Shown one piece after another: positions 16,079-25,664 of a stretch of DNA of 47,762 nucleotides (the stretch's first letter is position 1; every line of letters begins with the position of its first letter). Both the position numbers and the translations under genes were made by a program. Under the pieces are notes generated by a model. The model was not told the DNA's origin, searched no databases, and worked only from the letters and a program-made list of their open reading frames with translations. Origin of the DNA: Beijerinckiaceae bacterium (lineage in GTDB: Bacteria; Bacteroidota; Bacteroidia; Chitinophagales; Chitinophagaceae); NCBI GenBank assembly GCA_903970475.1, contig CAJCIQ010000112.1, positions 1 through 47,762 on the forward strand, written 5' to 3'.

Positions 16079-18016
16079 TTAGAGGTGGACGGAAATGTTG
16101 TTGCGGTTAAAGGTTTTAACTTTGTCCAGGAAGTCTTTCCAATTGGAGAAGTCCGTTGGTTTGATGACCGGGGAACCAAACTGGGTTTCTTTGGTCAGCA
16201 GGATGGTATGACCTACCAAATGGTAGGTGGCATGAATGGAATCGCTCTGGAAAGAGGCATCAAAGGGTTTGGGAAGCCATCTGGTTTTGGCGCCCACAGG
16301 CAACTCCAGTGCAATACTGTCCTTTGACAGCATCAGGTTGCCGATGTCTATGGGTGTCTGTCTTTCTTCCCCAGGAATAAACTGGGTAATGGAGCTGGGA
16401 AAGAAGTCTATACCCGTATAACAAGTGCTGTCTACCTGGGTAACCTGGTTGGAGATACTGATATCCCCCTGAATAACGATGGGTATGTCCCTATCCTTAA
16501 AATCGGACGTCGTTACCCCATAAACCTCGGTATTGGCATTGTTCAGGGCCACCATACGGTCTATGAAGTCTTTGCGTTTATCCGTAGGGATGTTATGGTA
16601 TATGTAGTGGAAGAAATTTTTCGATTCCCCGCTAAATGTCAGCATCACGTGACCCGTGATGGAGTCTCCCTGGAGTTTCAGGTTGGCGTGGGTAAGCACC
16701 AGGTTATCCTCCACTTTGGCGGCAGGGACGGTTTCAAGTTTGTAACTGTCTCCGTATTCTACCAGGACGCTTTTCCCTTGAATCCTATAGGCGTTGACGC
16801 CCATGGGAGCATACTTTTCCGTTCCGTCCAGGAAATAGGTCTGGCCCTTTAAGTACAACACGCAAATGGCGTGGTTGGCCACGCACATGGATTGAATGGT
16901 GGCAAAGTCGTAAGGAATGTCTTTAGTGCCAATCCAGGCGAAATGGGCATCATAACCCGCCAGTTTCAGCATTTCAGTCATCAGGTTGGCCATTCCCTTA
17001 CAGTCTCCATATTTATTCTTATACACATCCTGCACAGTCATAGGCACAAAACCCGCATATCCGTTTTCAAAGGCGATATAACGGATATTATCCTGCACCC
17101 AGTAGTAGATGGCTTTGATCTTTTCTTCATCGGTGGCCTTAGCGGCCGTCAATTGCTTGACTTGGGTCTGTAGGCTGTTGGGCGTATTATTACATTTTTT
17201 ATAGAGGTAATCCATCCAGGCATAGAGGTCGGCCAGGGTTTTAAATCCGTTATAGGATTTTTGGTTGACGGTATAACTCCTGACGGTAAGGACCAGGTGA
17301 GGCAGGAAATAAGGCCAGGCCAGGGAAGACGCTTCTTGTGTTACACCGGGTAAGTCTTCTGCCGTATAGGTATAGGTAGTCTGTGTTTTTTCCTTTTTGA
17401 CGTCTTTTTTGATTTTATAGCCCTGGAAGTTTTCTTCCTGTATATCCAGGGTAAGCCAGGATGGCACAACAAAGCTGATGCTGTTTTTCTTTACCGGGTA
17501 GCTCTCGTTAAAGTATACCCGGGTCAGGTATTTGGCATCGGAATACTGGTAATCGTAAACGAAACGGCAGCGCTGCCCTTCTCCATCGGCTTTGAATCCG
17601 TATAACTCCCCATAACTATCGTCGAAATATACATCGTCTCCAGTCAGGGAAACCTTATAAGGGCTATAGCGCTGGGACCTGAACCCATTGCCATAAAAGA
17701 TCTGAAAATCATATTTGCTGACCTTCATGAACTGGTTGTAGGGCAGCATATACGTCATCAGGGCTTTGGGCTGAATAGAAGCCATTTCCACCTTTCCCTC
17801 TTCCGAAGCCGTCACTACCGGCGTTCCCTGAATGCCTTTGGCCGTGGAAAAGTGGATGACTTTCTCAATAGCGAAAGCCCCGTATTTCGCTTTTTTACTC
17901 AGTTTTTTAAGGGTAGCCGCCTGGACGGCGCCTTCCGCATCGGGGGTTTGCAGTTGAGCGAAGGTTACACTCTGGGTAAGCAAGAGGGTTAAACAACCCA
18001 GCAAAAACGTTCTCAT
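16079..18016 (-). CDS. Exported DUF3857 and transglutaminase domain protein
   Basis: A 645-residue protein with an N-terminal signal peptide (LLGCLTLLLTQSVTFAQ). Residues about 60-270 are DUF3857; about 285-420 are a transglutaminase core with EEKIKAIYYWVQDNIRYIAF, the nucleophile motif NKYGDCKGMANLM, and the His and Asp partners in VANHAICVLY and TYFLDGTEKYAP. The triad appears intact, so it could cleave or cross-link peptide bonds in the periplasm; no substrate is known. The C-terminus is a beta-sandwich-like region. It lies 9 bp after the Wzi/RemB-like barrel gene and 11 bp before the degenerate paralogue, all leftward, so the three should be co-transcribed. Confidence 0.85.
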   Translation of the reverse strand: MRTFLLGCLTLLLTQSVTFAQLQTPDAEGAVQAATLKKLSKKAKYGAFAIEKVIHFSTAKGIQGTPVVTASEEGKVEMASIQPKALMTYMLPYNQFMKVSKYDFQIFYGNGFRSQRYSPYKVSLTGDDVYFDDSYGELYGFKADGEGQRCRFVYDYQYSDAKYLTRVYFNESYPVKKNSISFVVPSWLTLDIQEENFQGYKIKKDVKKEKTQTTYTYTAEDLPGVTQEASSLAWPYFLPHLVLTVRSYTVNQKSYNGFKTLADLYAWMDYLYKKCNNTPNSLQTQVKQLTAAKATDEEKIKAIYYWVQDNIRYIAFENGYAGFVPMTVQDVYKNKYGDCKGMANLMTEMLKLAGYDAHFAWIGTKDIPYDFATIQSMCVANHAICVLYLKGQTYFLDGTEKYAPMGVNAYRIQGKSVLVEYGDSYKLETVPAAKVEDNLVLTHANLKLQGDSITGHVMLTFSGESKNFFHYIYHNIPTDKRKDFIDRMVALNNANTEVYGVTTSDFKDRDIPIVIQGDISISNQVTQVDSTCYTGIDFFPSSITQFIPGEERQTPIDIGNLMLSKDSIALELPVGAKTRWLPKPFDASFQSDSIHATYHLVGHTILLTKETQFGSPVIKPTDFSNWKDFLDKVKTFNRNNISVHL

Positions 18017-18025
18017 GGGTTTATT

Positions 18026-19714
18026 TTAAAAATCAAATACTCGTCTAGCTATATTCATTCTGAATCCGAACTGATACCAGAGCGTGCTGGATTTAGGCAT
18101 GGTCTCCACGTTATAAGTACGGTGATTGACGGTAAACTCCAGGAAGGTATTATTTAGGATTTCATATGCGGCATTCAGGCTAAGGGTAAGGCTATGCACC
18201 TGCAAACCGGTACCTATATGCCATCCATTGTCGAAAGGACGTGTATTATAGGTGTCAAAGAGGTTGTTCCCATAGTTGACGCCTCCGGAGTCCAGCCCCT
18301 GGAGGTATTGAATGGCCTTGCCGGCCAGGTATAACCTGGGAATGGGTTGATAGTTTACCAACAGGTCAAATTCCCTGATATTTGCACCCAGGGGGTGAGC
18401 CAGGGGCTGATTGTAAGCAGTATAGTTGGTGGTAGAATCAAAGTTGGTGTATACAAAAGGACGGATCAGGTTCATTTCTCCCTGGAGATCCAGGTTATGT
18501 ACGCCAAAAGCATTGATGTATTTCACACCACCTTGCAGGGCTTGTTTGTTGGCCCAGTTTCCACCGCCGTAGTTGGAAAGGTCATTGGCCCTGAACTCAT
18601 CGAACAGGATGTTGCCGTACAACTGCACATGACGGCCTATATTGGATTTGGCATCGATGGCAATATTACATTTACCCGCCGCACCAAGGTTCCCTTCAAT
18701 GCCTCTGTAGAAAATGATAGGATTGGTATAGGACAACTGGAATCCATAGTTCCCGTTTTCCATGACGTTTTCATAGAGACCCAGGTTAAACCATTTGAAT
18801 ATCTGGGCGCTTAGGTGGTGCATCGACAAGTAATTCTGTGGTTTGGGATCCCTTCCTACCTGGGGCACTGATTGCATGGTCTGGGCAAGGATCATTTCAT
18901 AGTCCAGTTTCCAGATGCGCAGGTTCAATCGAAGGAAAAGGTAAGGGGCCGAAAAATCGCTCAGGTCCAGGCTGCGAAAACCATTGCCTATGAATAAGCG
19001 GTCGTAGGCATATTGTACGTGAACGTACTTGGCTAAAGTAAAACTGATGCCTCCTCTGAAATCAAAGTAGTCATAACCGTTCCTGCTGATGTCTTTATAG
19101 AAGGCTGCCCCTGGTACAGCATTGTGGGCAGTAACGTACTGCTGTACGTATAAAGGATCCACTTCCTGGTTATCAGAAATATAAGTATAGAAGCCTATTT
19201 TATTGGCAACGCTACCCCTGAAAAGTAATCCCCTCGTATTTTGATAGGTATTCCCTACCCCGTCGTTACTATGCCCGTACTGTAGGTTGAGCACAGGATC
19301 TACCCTCAGGTTGAAATCTTTGACGTCTACTGCATAAAGGTGAGCAGTGGTTTCGTAAAAAGCATGTAAAATGGGATGCTTGACCCGGAATGAATCCTGA
19401 TGGTGGTTGGTCCATTCATAATTATCCATAAGGAACATGCGGATATTATAACGGTCTACCTTGGATAATTGAAAAGGAAGGGTCCCCGCTTTATCCAGGG
19501 AGTCTATATATTCCACCCGCTCCGTCATAGACTGGCGATTGAGGGGTTTAACGGTAGAAAAACTAAAGGTGGAATCGTGCTGCAACTTGATGTCGAGCTG
19601 ATTCATGAGGGTGTAATCCTTGGTGTTCAGGGTTAGGTTATCGGATTGACAAATCCCTGCAACAGGGCCGGACAACAGCAGTAATAAAACGAACCAGGTG
19701 CGCAGCGACAACAT
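18026..19714 (-). CDS. Outer membrane beta-barrel, capsule assembly Wzi / gliding RemB-like
   Basis: The 562-residue product starts with a clear signal peptide (FVLLLLLSGPVAGICQ) and ends with aromatic-rich strands typical of outer membrane barrels (LWYQFGFRMNIARRVFDF, terminal Phe). The stretch DRLFIGNGFRSLDLSDFSAPYLFLR resembles the conserved core of Wzi capsule-assembly proteins and of Flavobacterium RemB. It is therefore likely to be an outer membrane protein that binds or organises surface polysaccharide. It is the first gene of the DUF3857 operon. A promoter -7 like TATTTTTG lies on the same strand at 19747-19754, 33 bp upstream of the ATG, without a good TTTG partner. Confidence 0.7.
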   Translation of the reverse strand: MLSLRTWFVLLLLLSGPVAGICQSDNLTLNTKDYTLMNQLDIKLQHDSTFSFSTVKPLNRQSMTERVEYIDSLDKAGTLPFQLSKVDRYNIRMFLMDNYEWTNHHQDSFRVKHPILHAFYETTAHLYAVDVKDFNLRVDPVLNLQYGHSNDGVGNTYQNTRGLLFRGSVANKIGFYTYISDNQEVDPLYVQQYVTAHNAVPGAAFYKDISRNGYDYFDFRGGISFTLAKYVHVQYAYDRLFIGNGFRSLDLSDFSAPYLFLRLNLRIWKLDYEMILAQTMQSVPQVGRDPKPQNYLSMHHLSAQIFKWFNLGLYENVMENGNYGFQLSYTNPIIFYRGIEGNLGAAGKCNIAIDAKSNIGRHVQLYGNILFDEFRANDLSNYGGGNWANKQALQGGVKYINAFGVHNLDLQGEMNLIRPFVYTNFDSTTNYTAYNQPLAHPLGANIREFDLLVNYQPIPRLYLAGKAIQYLQGLDSGGVNYGNNLFDTYNTRPFDNGWHIGTGLQVHSLTLSLNAAYEILNNTFLEFTVNHRTYNVETMPKSSTLWYQFGFRMNIARRVFDF

Positions 19715-19758
19715 AATAAGAGGTTACGTTAGGTAATGGATAGCGCCAAAAATACACT

Positions 19759-21663
19759 TTATTGTTTGAGGAAAGAAAGCGTTTTTTGAATGCCATCTCC
19801 ACCCACCAGGCGCAAAAAGTACATGCCCGAAACCAATCTGCTTACGTTGATGGTTTCAGCCGAACCAGGATGTATTATCACCTGACGATACATTCGTTTC
19901 CCATCTGTAGCATATATTTCTGTGGTTAACTGGTCTAAGCCTGTAGGAATGACCAGATTTAACGTAGTAGGTACCGGGTTAGGATAGATCAGGTAAGCGG
20001 GTGCCACGTCCCCCATGCTTAGGGATATGATCCAGGAATTGGTGGCCCATCCATTGTAATCCACCTGGTGGAGGCGGTAATAGTTGACTTTTCCCATCAC
20101 CGGGTTGGGGTCAGTGTAGTTATAGGTCTGGCTGAGTTCCGTTGTTCCCATACCGGGCACCTGGCCTATATCTTCAAAGTTTTGCCCGTCTATGCTGCGC
20201 TGGACGGCAAAGTAATGGTCATTGACCTCTCCATCGGTTACCCAGGTCAGTTGATTACCATCTTTGGTGGTCATTCCGTTAAAGGATGCCAGGGTCACCG
20301 GCAGGGGTATGATCTGGGCAAAGGTGATGTAACCCCCATTCGGAATGGCGCTGGTATTAAGGGTAATGGTGCCGGCACTCATCGCAGTAGCCGAAACGAT
20401 GTTGGTAAAAGCAGAGTCGGTGGCCACCAGGAAATAGGTAGCGGTACTACCGTCATCCTGAGTAATGGTCACTTTCTGGTCACCCCAGTTGGGTTTCTGG
20501 ATTTGCCAGTTCCTGACCATGGCATAATAGGAATTAACACCAAAACTAACGGTACGGGAAAATGCCGTAGCGGCATTGTTGTCTCCCCACATAAAAAAGC
20601 TCTTGTCGTTGGGGATGGCCGTCGTGTTAGCAGACACGGGGGTCGTAATGGCCGTCCCCAGGGAGACCGTAATCTGAAAACCAGGATTGACACTACGGGA
20701 AACCGTTTGGTCTAGGCTTGTGTTTTTATCTTCTCCTATGGCGGCAATATTATTGTTGTATTTGGGGAGCGAGGCCACATTCCAGGTAACGGTTCCGGCA
20801 GAGTTCACATAGTTGGTAGCGGTGGTTTGATCCAGGGTCATCCCGTACTTTACGGCCAGATAAGAAGTTACCTTGAGCTGATTGGCTGCACTTAAAGCAG
20901 TCGGGAACTGTATAATCTCCGCTATATTTCCATTGAACCCGCCCGCCCCATTATTCCAGGCCTCAGCGCCTACAGCGCCGTAATCATAGTAAAAATAGTA
21001 TCCAAAGAAGTCGAAATATTGGTAATAGACGGCATTGGTATTAAGGGTAAAATTGGTGGACCCGGAAGCCAGGGTGCCATTTTGAAACAGGGCCAGCGCA
21101 CTGTTATTTCCGCCTGCATAGGTATTGGTCATCATGGTGGGAACAGCGGTAGACCAAAAGCCGGTAGCGGAGGTGACATTATCATTATACCCGGAAACCC
21201 AACCTGAGCTTGCACTGGTGCCTACCGAATATCCTTGTCCTGTTGGGTTGGAACCATAGGAATAAATGTATTGATTCCCTGTAACACTACTGGGCTTAGC
21301 GACTACAAAAACAGTCCTGGCAGCGTTGCCGCTGGATAAGCCCGTATTGTTTAATAAATTCATGTAGTCAGCCCCGTTAAAATACACGACAGGGTTATAG
21401 TTGATGTCGTTTGTTGCATTGTCATAATAAATGGGTGAAGTGCCATTATTACCATATATATCGTTACCGGAAGCAGAGGCATCGTTCCAGTTATTGGTGG
21501 TAATTCCATTCCCATTAGCGTTGGCCTGGCTTCCATATAACCATAAAATAGAACCGGTGACATTACCGGGGTTTTGAGCAGAAACAATGGAGGGATGAAG
21601 TAGACACAAAAAGCCAATCGACGCAAAAACGCGCAAGGATGCAGGGGAGATTTGTTTCTTCAC
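19759..21663 (-). CDS. T9SS type A sorted surface/secreted protein (LamG-like, Asn/Thr/Tyr-rich)
   Basis: A 634-residue secreted protein. It has a signal peptide (VFASIGFLCLLHPSIVSAQ). Residues about 40-270 look like a concanavalin/LamG-type beta-sandwich (VVYFNGADYMNL, IAEIIQFPTALSAANQLKV, SYLAVKYGMTLDQ), the middle is a DUF8202-like region, then a linker with LPVTLASFNG and a fibronectin-like domain (LTWVTDGEVNDHYFAVQRS). The last about 75 residues (YPNPVPTTLNLVIP to KTLSFLKQ) form a type A C-terminal sorting domain for the type IX secretion system. Composition is low in charged residues and rich in Asn, Thr, Gly and Tyr. The ligand or enzymatic role is unknown. It stands alone, with a 134-bp upstream spacer in which I find no consensus promoter. 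Confidence 0.82.
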   Translation of the reverse strand: MKKQISPASLRVFASIGFLCLLHPSIVSAQNPGNVTGSILWLYGSQANANGNGITTNNWNDASASGNDIYGNNGTSPIYYDNATNDINYNPVVYFNGADYMNLLNNTGLSSGNAARTVFVVAKPSSVTGNQYIYSYGSNPTGQGYSVGTSASSGWVSGYNDNVTSATGFWSTAVPTMMTNTYAGGNNSALALFQNGTLASGSTNFTLNTNAVYYQYFDFFGYYFYYDYGAVGAEAWNNGAGGFNGNIAEIIQFPTALSAANQLKVTSYLAVKYGMTLDQTTATNYVNSAGTVTWNVASLPKYNNNIAAIGEDKNTSLDQTVSRSVNPGFQITVSLGTAITTPVSANTTAIPNDKSFFMWGDNNAATAFSRTVSFGVNSYYAMVRNWQIQKPNWGDQKVTITQDDGSTATYFLVATDSAFTNIVSATAMSAGTITLNTSAIPNGGYITFAQIIPLPVTLASFNGMTTKDGNQLTWVTDGEVNDHYFAVQRSIDGQNFEDIGQVPGMGTTELSQTYNYTDPNPVMGKVNYYRLHQVDYNGWATNSWIISLSMGDVAPAYLIYPNPVPTTLNLVIPTGLDQLTTEIYATDGKRMYRQVIIHPGSAETINVSRLVSGMYFLRLVGGDGIQKTLSFLKQ

Positions 21664-21797
21664 GGGTATGGATTGGTTATAACGGATTTTTTCTCACCCA
21701 CTGAAAGGATGGCTTCAGCGGTAATGATTGCACCTCAAAATTCCGATTTTCCCTGATAACTTAACGATAATGAATGGTTAACGCTTTAGCTTTTTGA

Positions 21798-23114
21798 TTA
21801 AGACTTTACGGGTTCCCATCCTTTTTCATAGGTTCTTCCCCAAAGTTGAGCGGAGCCAGGGTCGTTTAAAATATGCCCATTTGTGGGATCGGTATGCAAT
21901 ACCCCTGTGTTTCGTTGGGCAATATTGGCCAATTGGCAAAGCAGTACACTTTTGTACCCTTCAGAAACCGGTTGGGTCAATTGGTTTTCTCCTCTTATGG
22001 CGCCTACGAAGTTTTGAAAATGGTACATGTCCAGGTTCCCGTTAGCACTAACCGGATTGTTGGGATCGGGGGCTACTTCAGACTTTACTTCTTTGACCAG
22101 CTTATTTTTGAGATCGAAGATTTTATAATCACCTCCACCCAGGTTGACCAGGGTACCCTGGTCTCCATAAATGATGAATCCCCTCCCCGTCCCTTCTACG
22201 GGATAGTTATTACAGCTCCGGCCTTCCCAGGTAATGGCCTTCGTGTCTCCAAATTCAAAGGTGGCTACCTGGGTATCCGGGGTCTGCCAATCGTCACTGA
22301 AAGCATAACGGCCTCCTGAGCTGGTGACTTTGGTTGGATAGTCTACACCCAGAAACCAACGGCAACAATCCACCTCATGGGTGCCGTTGTTGCAGGCTTC
22401 TCCAGTGCCCCAATGCCAGAACCAGTGCCAGTTGTAATGAACCAGGTTATCCTGGTAAGGTTTACGGGGAGCAGGCCCTTGCCAAAGCTCGAAATCAAGT
22501 GTGGAAGGAACAGGAACTTGATTTCCCTTTCCGATGGAGGTTCTGTTATTGGTATACCAGGCTTTGGCAAAATAAGTTTTACCGATGATGCCACCCCTCA
22601 CTAAGGAAACGGCCTCTATAAGGGTAGGAAAAGAACGGCGCTGACTGCCCATTTGTACCAGTTTCCCGGTTTTGGCAGCGGCCTCGACCAACCATTCCCC
22701 TTCCTGGGGATTGTGACAACAAGGTTTCTCCACATAGATATGTTTGCCTGCTGCGGTTCCCAGCATAGCCGCCGGTGCATGCCAATGATCCGGGGCGGCA
22801 ATGATCAGGGCGTCTAGGTCTGATCTTTTGACCAGCTCCCTTACGTCCCTGACCAATTGGGGTTTACGGGACGCTTCTTTGAGGGCCTCAAAACCAATGG
22901 CTATGGCCTTTTCTTCCACGTCACAGATATAGGCTACCTCCACATTGGGTAGTTGGGAAAAACATTTAGCTAAATACGATCCCCGACTATGTACACCCAT
23001 CACCCCAACGATTACTTTATTGGAGGGGGCATTTTTACCAAATACGGGAAAATTAAGTAAGGTTACGCCTGCGGAGGCCAAGGAAGTGTCTTTGAGAAAG
23101 GTTCTACGGTCCAT
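21798..23114 (-). CDS. Tat-exported Gfo/Idh/MocA family oxidoreductase
   Basis: A 438-residue protein beginning with a Tat-type signal (DRRTFLKDTSLASAG). The Rossmann domain follows (VIVGVMGVHSRGS, ALIIAAPDHWHAPAA) with the signature HIYVEKPCCHNPQEG whose lysine is catalytic in this family, and a C-terminal alpha/beta domain of the Bacteroidota type (WHWFWHWGTGEACNNGTHEVD, with a metal- or substrate-binding His-x-x-Asp). These exported proteins keep a tightly bound NAD(P) and act on glycosides or free sugars. It is the last gene of the L-galactose/L-fucose operon, 55 bp after the esterase, so it probably handles the same glycan. The substrate is not readable. Confidence 0.85.
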   Translation of the reverse strand: MDRRTFLKDTSLASAGVTLLNFPVFGKNAPSNKVIVGVMGVHSRGSYLAKCFSQLPNVEVAYICDVEEKAIAIGFEALKEASRKPQLVRDVRELVKRSDLDALIIAAPDHWHAPAAMLGTAAGKHIYVEKPCCHNPQEGEWLVEAAAKTGKLVQMGSQRRSFPTLIEAVSLVRGGIIGKTYFAKAWYTNNRTSIGKGNQVPVPSTLDFELWQGPAPRKPYQDNLVHYNWHWFWHWGTGEACNNGTHEVDCCRWFLGVDYPTKVTSSGGRYAFSDDWQTPDTQVATFEFGDTKAITWEGRSCNNYPVEGTGRGFIIYGDQGTLVNLGGGDYKIFDLKNKLVKEVKSEVAPDPNNPVSANGNLDMYHFQNFVGAIRGENQLTQPVSEGYKSVLLCQLANIAQRNTGVLHTDPTNGHILNDPGSAQLWGRTYEKGWEPVKS

Positions 23115-23169
23115 AGCATATCGTTAGGAGGGTAAATGTAGGGGAAAAGCAGTTGTAATCCACGTCGAT

Positions 23170-24012
23170 TTACAGCTTTGAAAAATATCGGTGGAAAAAC
23201 AACATCTGGTACTGCACACTATTGCTCCAATATTCCCAGGAATGTCCCCCGGGCCGGGTTATAAAGTCGTGAGGTATATTCCTTTCCAGGAGCAGGTTGT
23301 GCAGGTTAACATTGACCTTATAAAAGAAGTCATCCGTGCCGCAATCAATGATCAGTGCCAGCGATTGGGGTGTAAGCAGGTAAGTCAGGTTGATGACGGA
23401 ATGGCTTTCCCAATTCTCGGGATGTGCTGCATAGGAACCCAGTTGTTGGTCCAGTTCCCAATTATTGGGAAACGGCCTGAGATCTACTCCTCCACTCATG
23501 CTACCAGCTGCTCCATAGGTTTCCTGATGCCGGAAGGATAAATAGAGCGCTCCGTGTCCACCCATACTTAGTCCGGTGATGGCTCTGCCTGTACGGTTGG
23601 CTATGGTTTTATAGTGTCCGTCGGTATAAGCTACCAATTCTTTAGCCACAAAAGTCTCATACCTGGAATTGCTGTCTATGGGAGAATCGAAATACCAGGA
23701 ATCAAAGCGTCCATCCGGGCAAACGATGATCAGGTGATAAGCATCGGCCAGTTCCTTAATGGCAGGGACTTTGGTTACCCAGCCCGCATAGTTGTCACTG
23801 TATCCATGCAATAGGTAGACGACAGGGAATTGGTTGCCCTGGTCATATCCATCAGGCGTAATGACGACCGTTTTAATGGATTTGTGCATGGAGGAGCTGT
23901 AGACTTCGGCGGTATCGACCTTGGCAGCATGGGCAGCCGCGCCGGCGAAGCTCAGATATAGTAAGAAAAGGGCGGTATTAAGGCATCCGCAGGCGCTTAC
24001 GGATTTCCTCAT
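23170..24012 (-). CDS. Secreted esterase D / FrmB-like alpha/beta hydrolase
   Basis: A 280-residue secreted hydrolase: signal peptide (LNTALFLLYLSFAGAAAHA), then an alpha/beta hydrolase fold of the putative esterase (esterase D) family. The oxyanion segment is VVYLLHGYSDNYAGW, the nucleophile elbow is GLSMGGHGA, the acid is in IIDCGTDDFFY and the histidine in RPGGHSWEYW. All three members of the triad are visible. Relatives include S-formylglutathione hydrolases and acetyl-xylan or feruloyl esterases; the signal peptide favours a carbohydrate ester. The start at 24012 overlaps the altronate dehydratase stop (ATGA), giving translational coupling and a clean signal peptide; the frame extends seven codons upstream to 24033. 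Confidence 0.82.
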   Translation of the reverse strand: MRKSVSACGCLNTALFLLYLSFAGAAAHAAKVDTAEVYSSSMHKSIKTVVITPDGYDQGNQFPVVYLLHGYSDNYAGWVTKVPAIKELADAYHLIIVCPDGRFDSWYFDSPIDSNSRYETFVAKELVAYTDGHYKTIANRTGRAITGLSMGGHGALYLSFRHQETYGAAGSMSGGVDLRPFPNNWELDQQLGSYAAHPENWESHSVINLTYLLTPQSLALIIDCGTDDFFYKVNVNLHNLLLERNIPHDFITRPGGHSWEYWSNSVQYQMLFFHRYFSKL

Positions 24013-25664
24013 AAGGACACCCCCCTTTTCCATACGATGAAATCATCTTGTCCATGCCGTACCGCACTGACTAAGGTTTCCCCACTGGCAACGGAAATGA
24101 CATAATCCAATATGCGCTCCCCGGCCTGGCGTATGGTTTCGGTACCTTCGATGATGGTACCAGTATCAATGTCTATGATATCCCTCATTTTGTTGAATAA
24201 GGTGGAATTGCTGGAAAGCTTTACTACCGGAACGATGGGGTTCCCGGTGGGCGTACCCAGTCCGGTTGTAAAGAGTATGATGTTGGCGCCTGCTGCTACC
24301 TCAGCAGTGGTAGATTCTACGTCATTACCAGGGGTACACAGCAGATTAAGACCAGGTTTGCTGACCTTTTCCGGATAGTCCAGTACATCAGCTACCGGAG
24401 AGCTGCCTCCTTTCTTTGCTGCACCCGCACTTTTGATGGCATCGGTAATCAATCCATCTTTGATGTTGCCTGGGGAAGGATTCATGTCAAATCCTGAACC
24501 TACCGATTTTGCCCTGGCGTTGTAGGTACGCATCAGGGTGCCGAAGCGTTCGGCCAGGTCGGTGCTCAGGCAGCGATCACTGAGGTTTTGTTCTACACCG
24601 CAAAGCTCCGGAAACTCACTCAAAATGACGGAACCGCCCATGGCCACCAGTAAATCAGAAGTATATCCTATGGCCGGATTGGCAGAGATACCCGAAAATC
24701 CGTCTGAACCGCCGCACTCCAATCCAATACAAAGTTTATCCAGACCAGCCGGCTTGCGCCTTTCCTGGTTGGCTATCATAAGCCCTGCAAAGGTTTTGCG
24801 GATAGCTTCACTGAGTAAGGTAGATTCCTTGCCTATCTTTTGTTGTTCCAGGATGAACATCGGCTTATTAAAGTGAGGACTCCTTTTGGCAATTTCTTCC
24901 TCCAGCAGACTCACCTGGGCATTCTGGCAACCCAGACTTAAGACTGTTGCTCCGGCTACATTGGGATGGGTTATATAACCTGCCAATAACCCACAAAGGG
25001 CCCGGGCATCATCCCTGGTACCTCCGCAACCCCCGTCATGGGTCAGGAATTTAATCCCGTCTACATGGGGAAACAATTGGTGGGCTTGGCCCTGGGTCCC
25101 GTAATCTGCTTGCAGGTCGGCTCCTAGAATGTCCTCCACGTCCTTGCCCGCTTTGTATAGGTCAATCAACTGTTGGGCTTGGTGTTGGTAAACCCGGTTG
25201 CGTCCATACCCCAGGTCTTCTACCAGGGCTTGCTGCAAAACTTGCAGGTTGCGGTTCTCACAAAAGACCATGGGAATGACTACCCAGTAATTGGCTGTAC
25301 CCACACTTCCATCGGTGCGGTGGTATCCGTTGAAGGTTCTGTTTTGAAAAGCCGTGGTATCTGGCTGCACCCAATCGGTATGCCGGGCTCCTACATGGAA
25401 ATCACCGGCTGCGTGATGGACGTTACGGGTATTGATCCATCTGCCTTTGCCAATGGGCTCCGTTGCTTTTCCCACCAATACACCGTACATATGGACAGGA
25501 TCACCGGGCTCCAGGTCTACGGTAGAGAATTTATGTTTAGCCGGAACTTCCTCTGTCAGGTAATAAGTCACCCCATCCAGGTCTACCGTTTCTCCTTTTT
25601 GCAGGGTTACGAGTGCCACCCCCACATTATCTGATGGGTGTACTTTCAAAACGCGTTGCTTCAT
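24009..25664 (-). CDS. uxaA: Altronate dehydratase (UxaA family)
   Basis: The 551-residue product has the full UxaA layout: an N-terminal SAF domain (residues about 1-95) and two C-terminal dehydratase domains with HDGGCGGTRDDA, LGCQNAQVSLLEEE, LECGGSDGFSGISANPAIG and CTPGNDVESTTAEVAAGAN. Cysteines in these motifs are thought to bind the iron needed for activity. The enzyme dehydrates D-altronate to 2-keto-3-deoxy-D-gluconate. Here it follows tagaturonate reductase with a 4-bp overlap, matching the known UxaB-UxaA order of reactions. A homologous gene in the Campylobacter jejuni fucose locus is thought to act on L-fuconate, so a second or alternative substrate is possible. Confidence 0.92.
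   Translation of the reverse strand: MKQRVLKVHPSDNVGVALVTLQKGETVDLDGVTYYLTEEVPAKHKFSTVDLEPGDPVHMYGVLVGKATEPIGKGRWINTRNVHHAAGDFHVGARHTDWVQPDTTAFQNRTFNGYHRTDGSVGTANYWVVIPMVFCENRNLQVLQQALVEDLGYGRNRVYQHQAQQLIDLYKAGKDVEDILGADLQADYGTQGQAHQLFPHVDGIKFLTHDGGCGGTRDDARALCGLLAGYITHPNVAGATVLSLGCQNAQVSLLEEEIAKRSPHFNKPMFILEQQKIGKESTLLSEAIRKTFAGLMIANQERRKPAGLDKLCIGLECGGSDGFSGISANPAIGYTSDLLVAMGGSVILSEFPELCGVEQNLSDRCLSTDLAERFGTLMRTYNARAKSVGSGFDMNPSPGNIKDGLITDAIKSAGAAKKGGSSPVADVLDYPEKVSKPGLNLLCTPGNDVESTTAEVAAGANIILFTTGLGTPTGNPIVPVVKLSSNSTLFNKMRDIIDIDTGTIIEGTETIRQAGERILDYVISVASGETLVSAVRHGQDDFIVWKRGVSL

Noticed and set aside
20068..20715. 215-codon plus-strand frame inside the T9SS cargo gene
   Set aside because: Gly/Val/His-rich shadow caused by the Thr/Asn-rich gene on the other strand.
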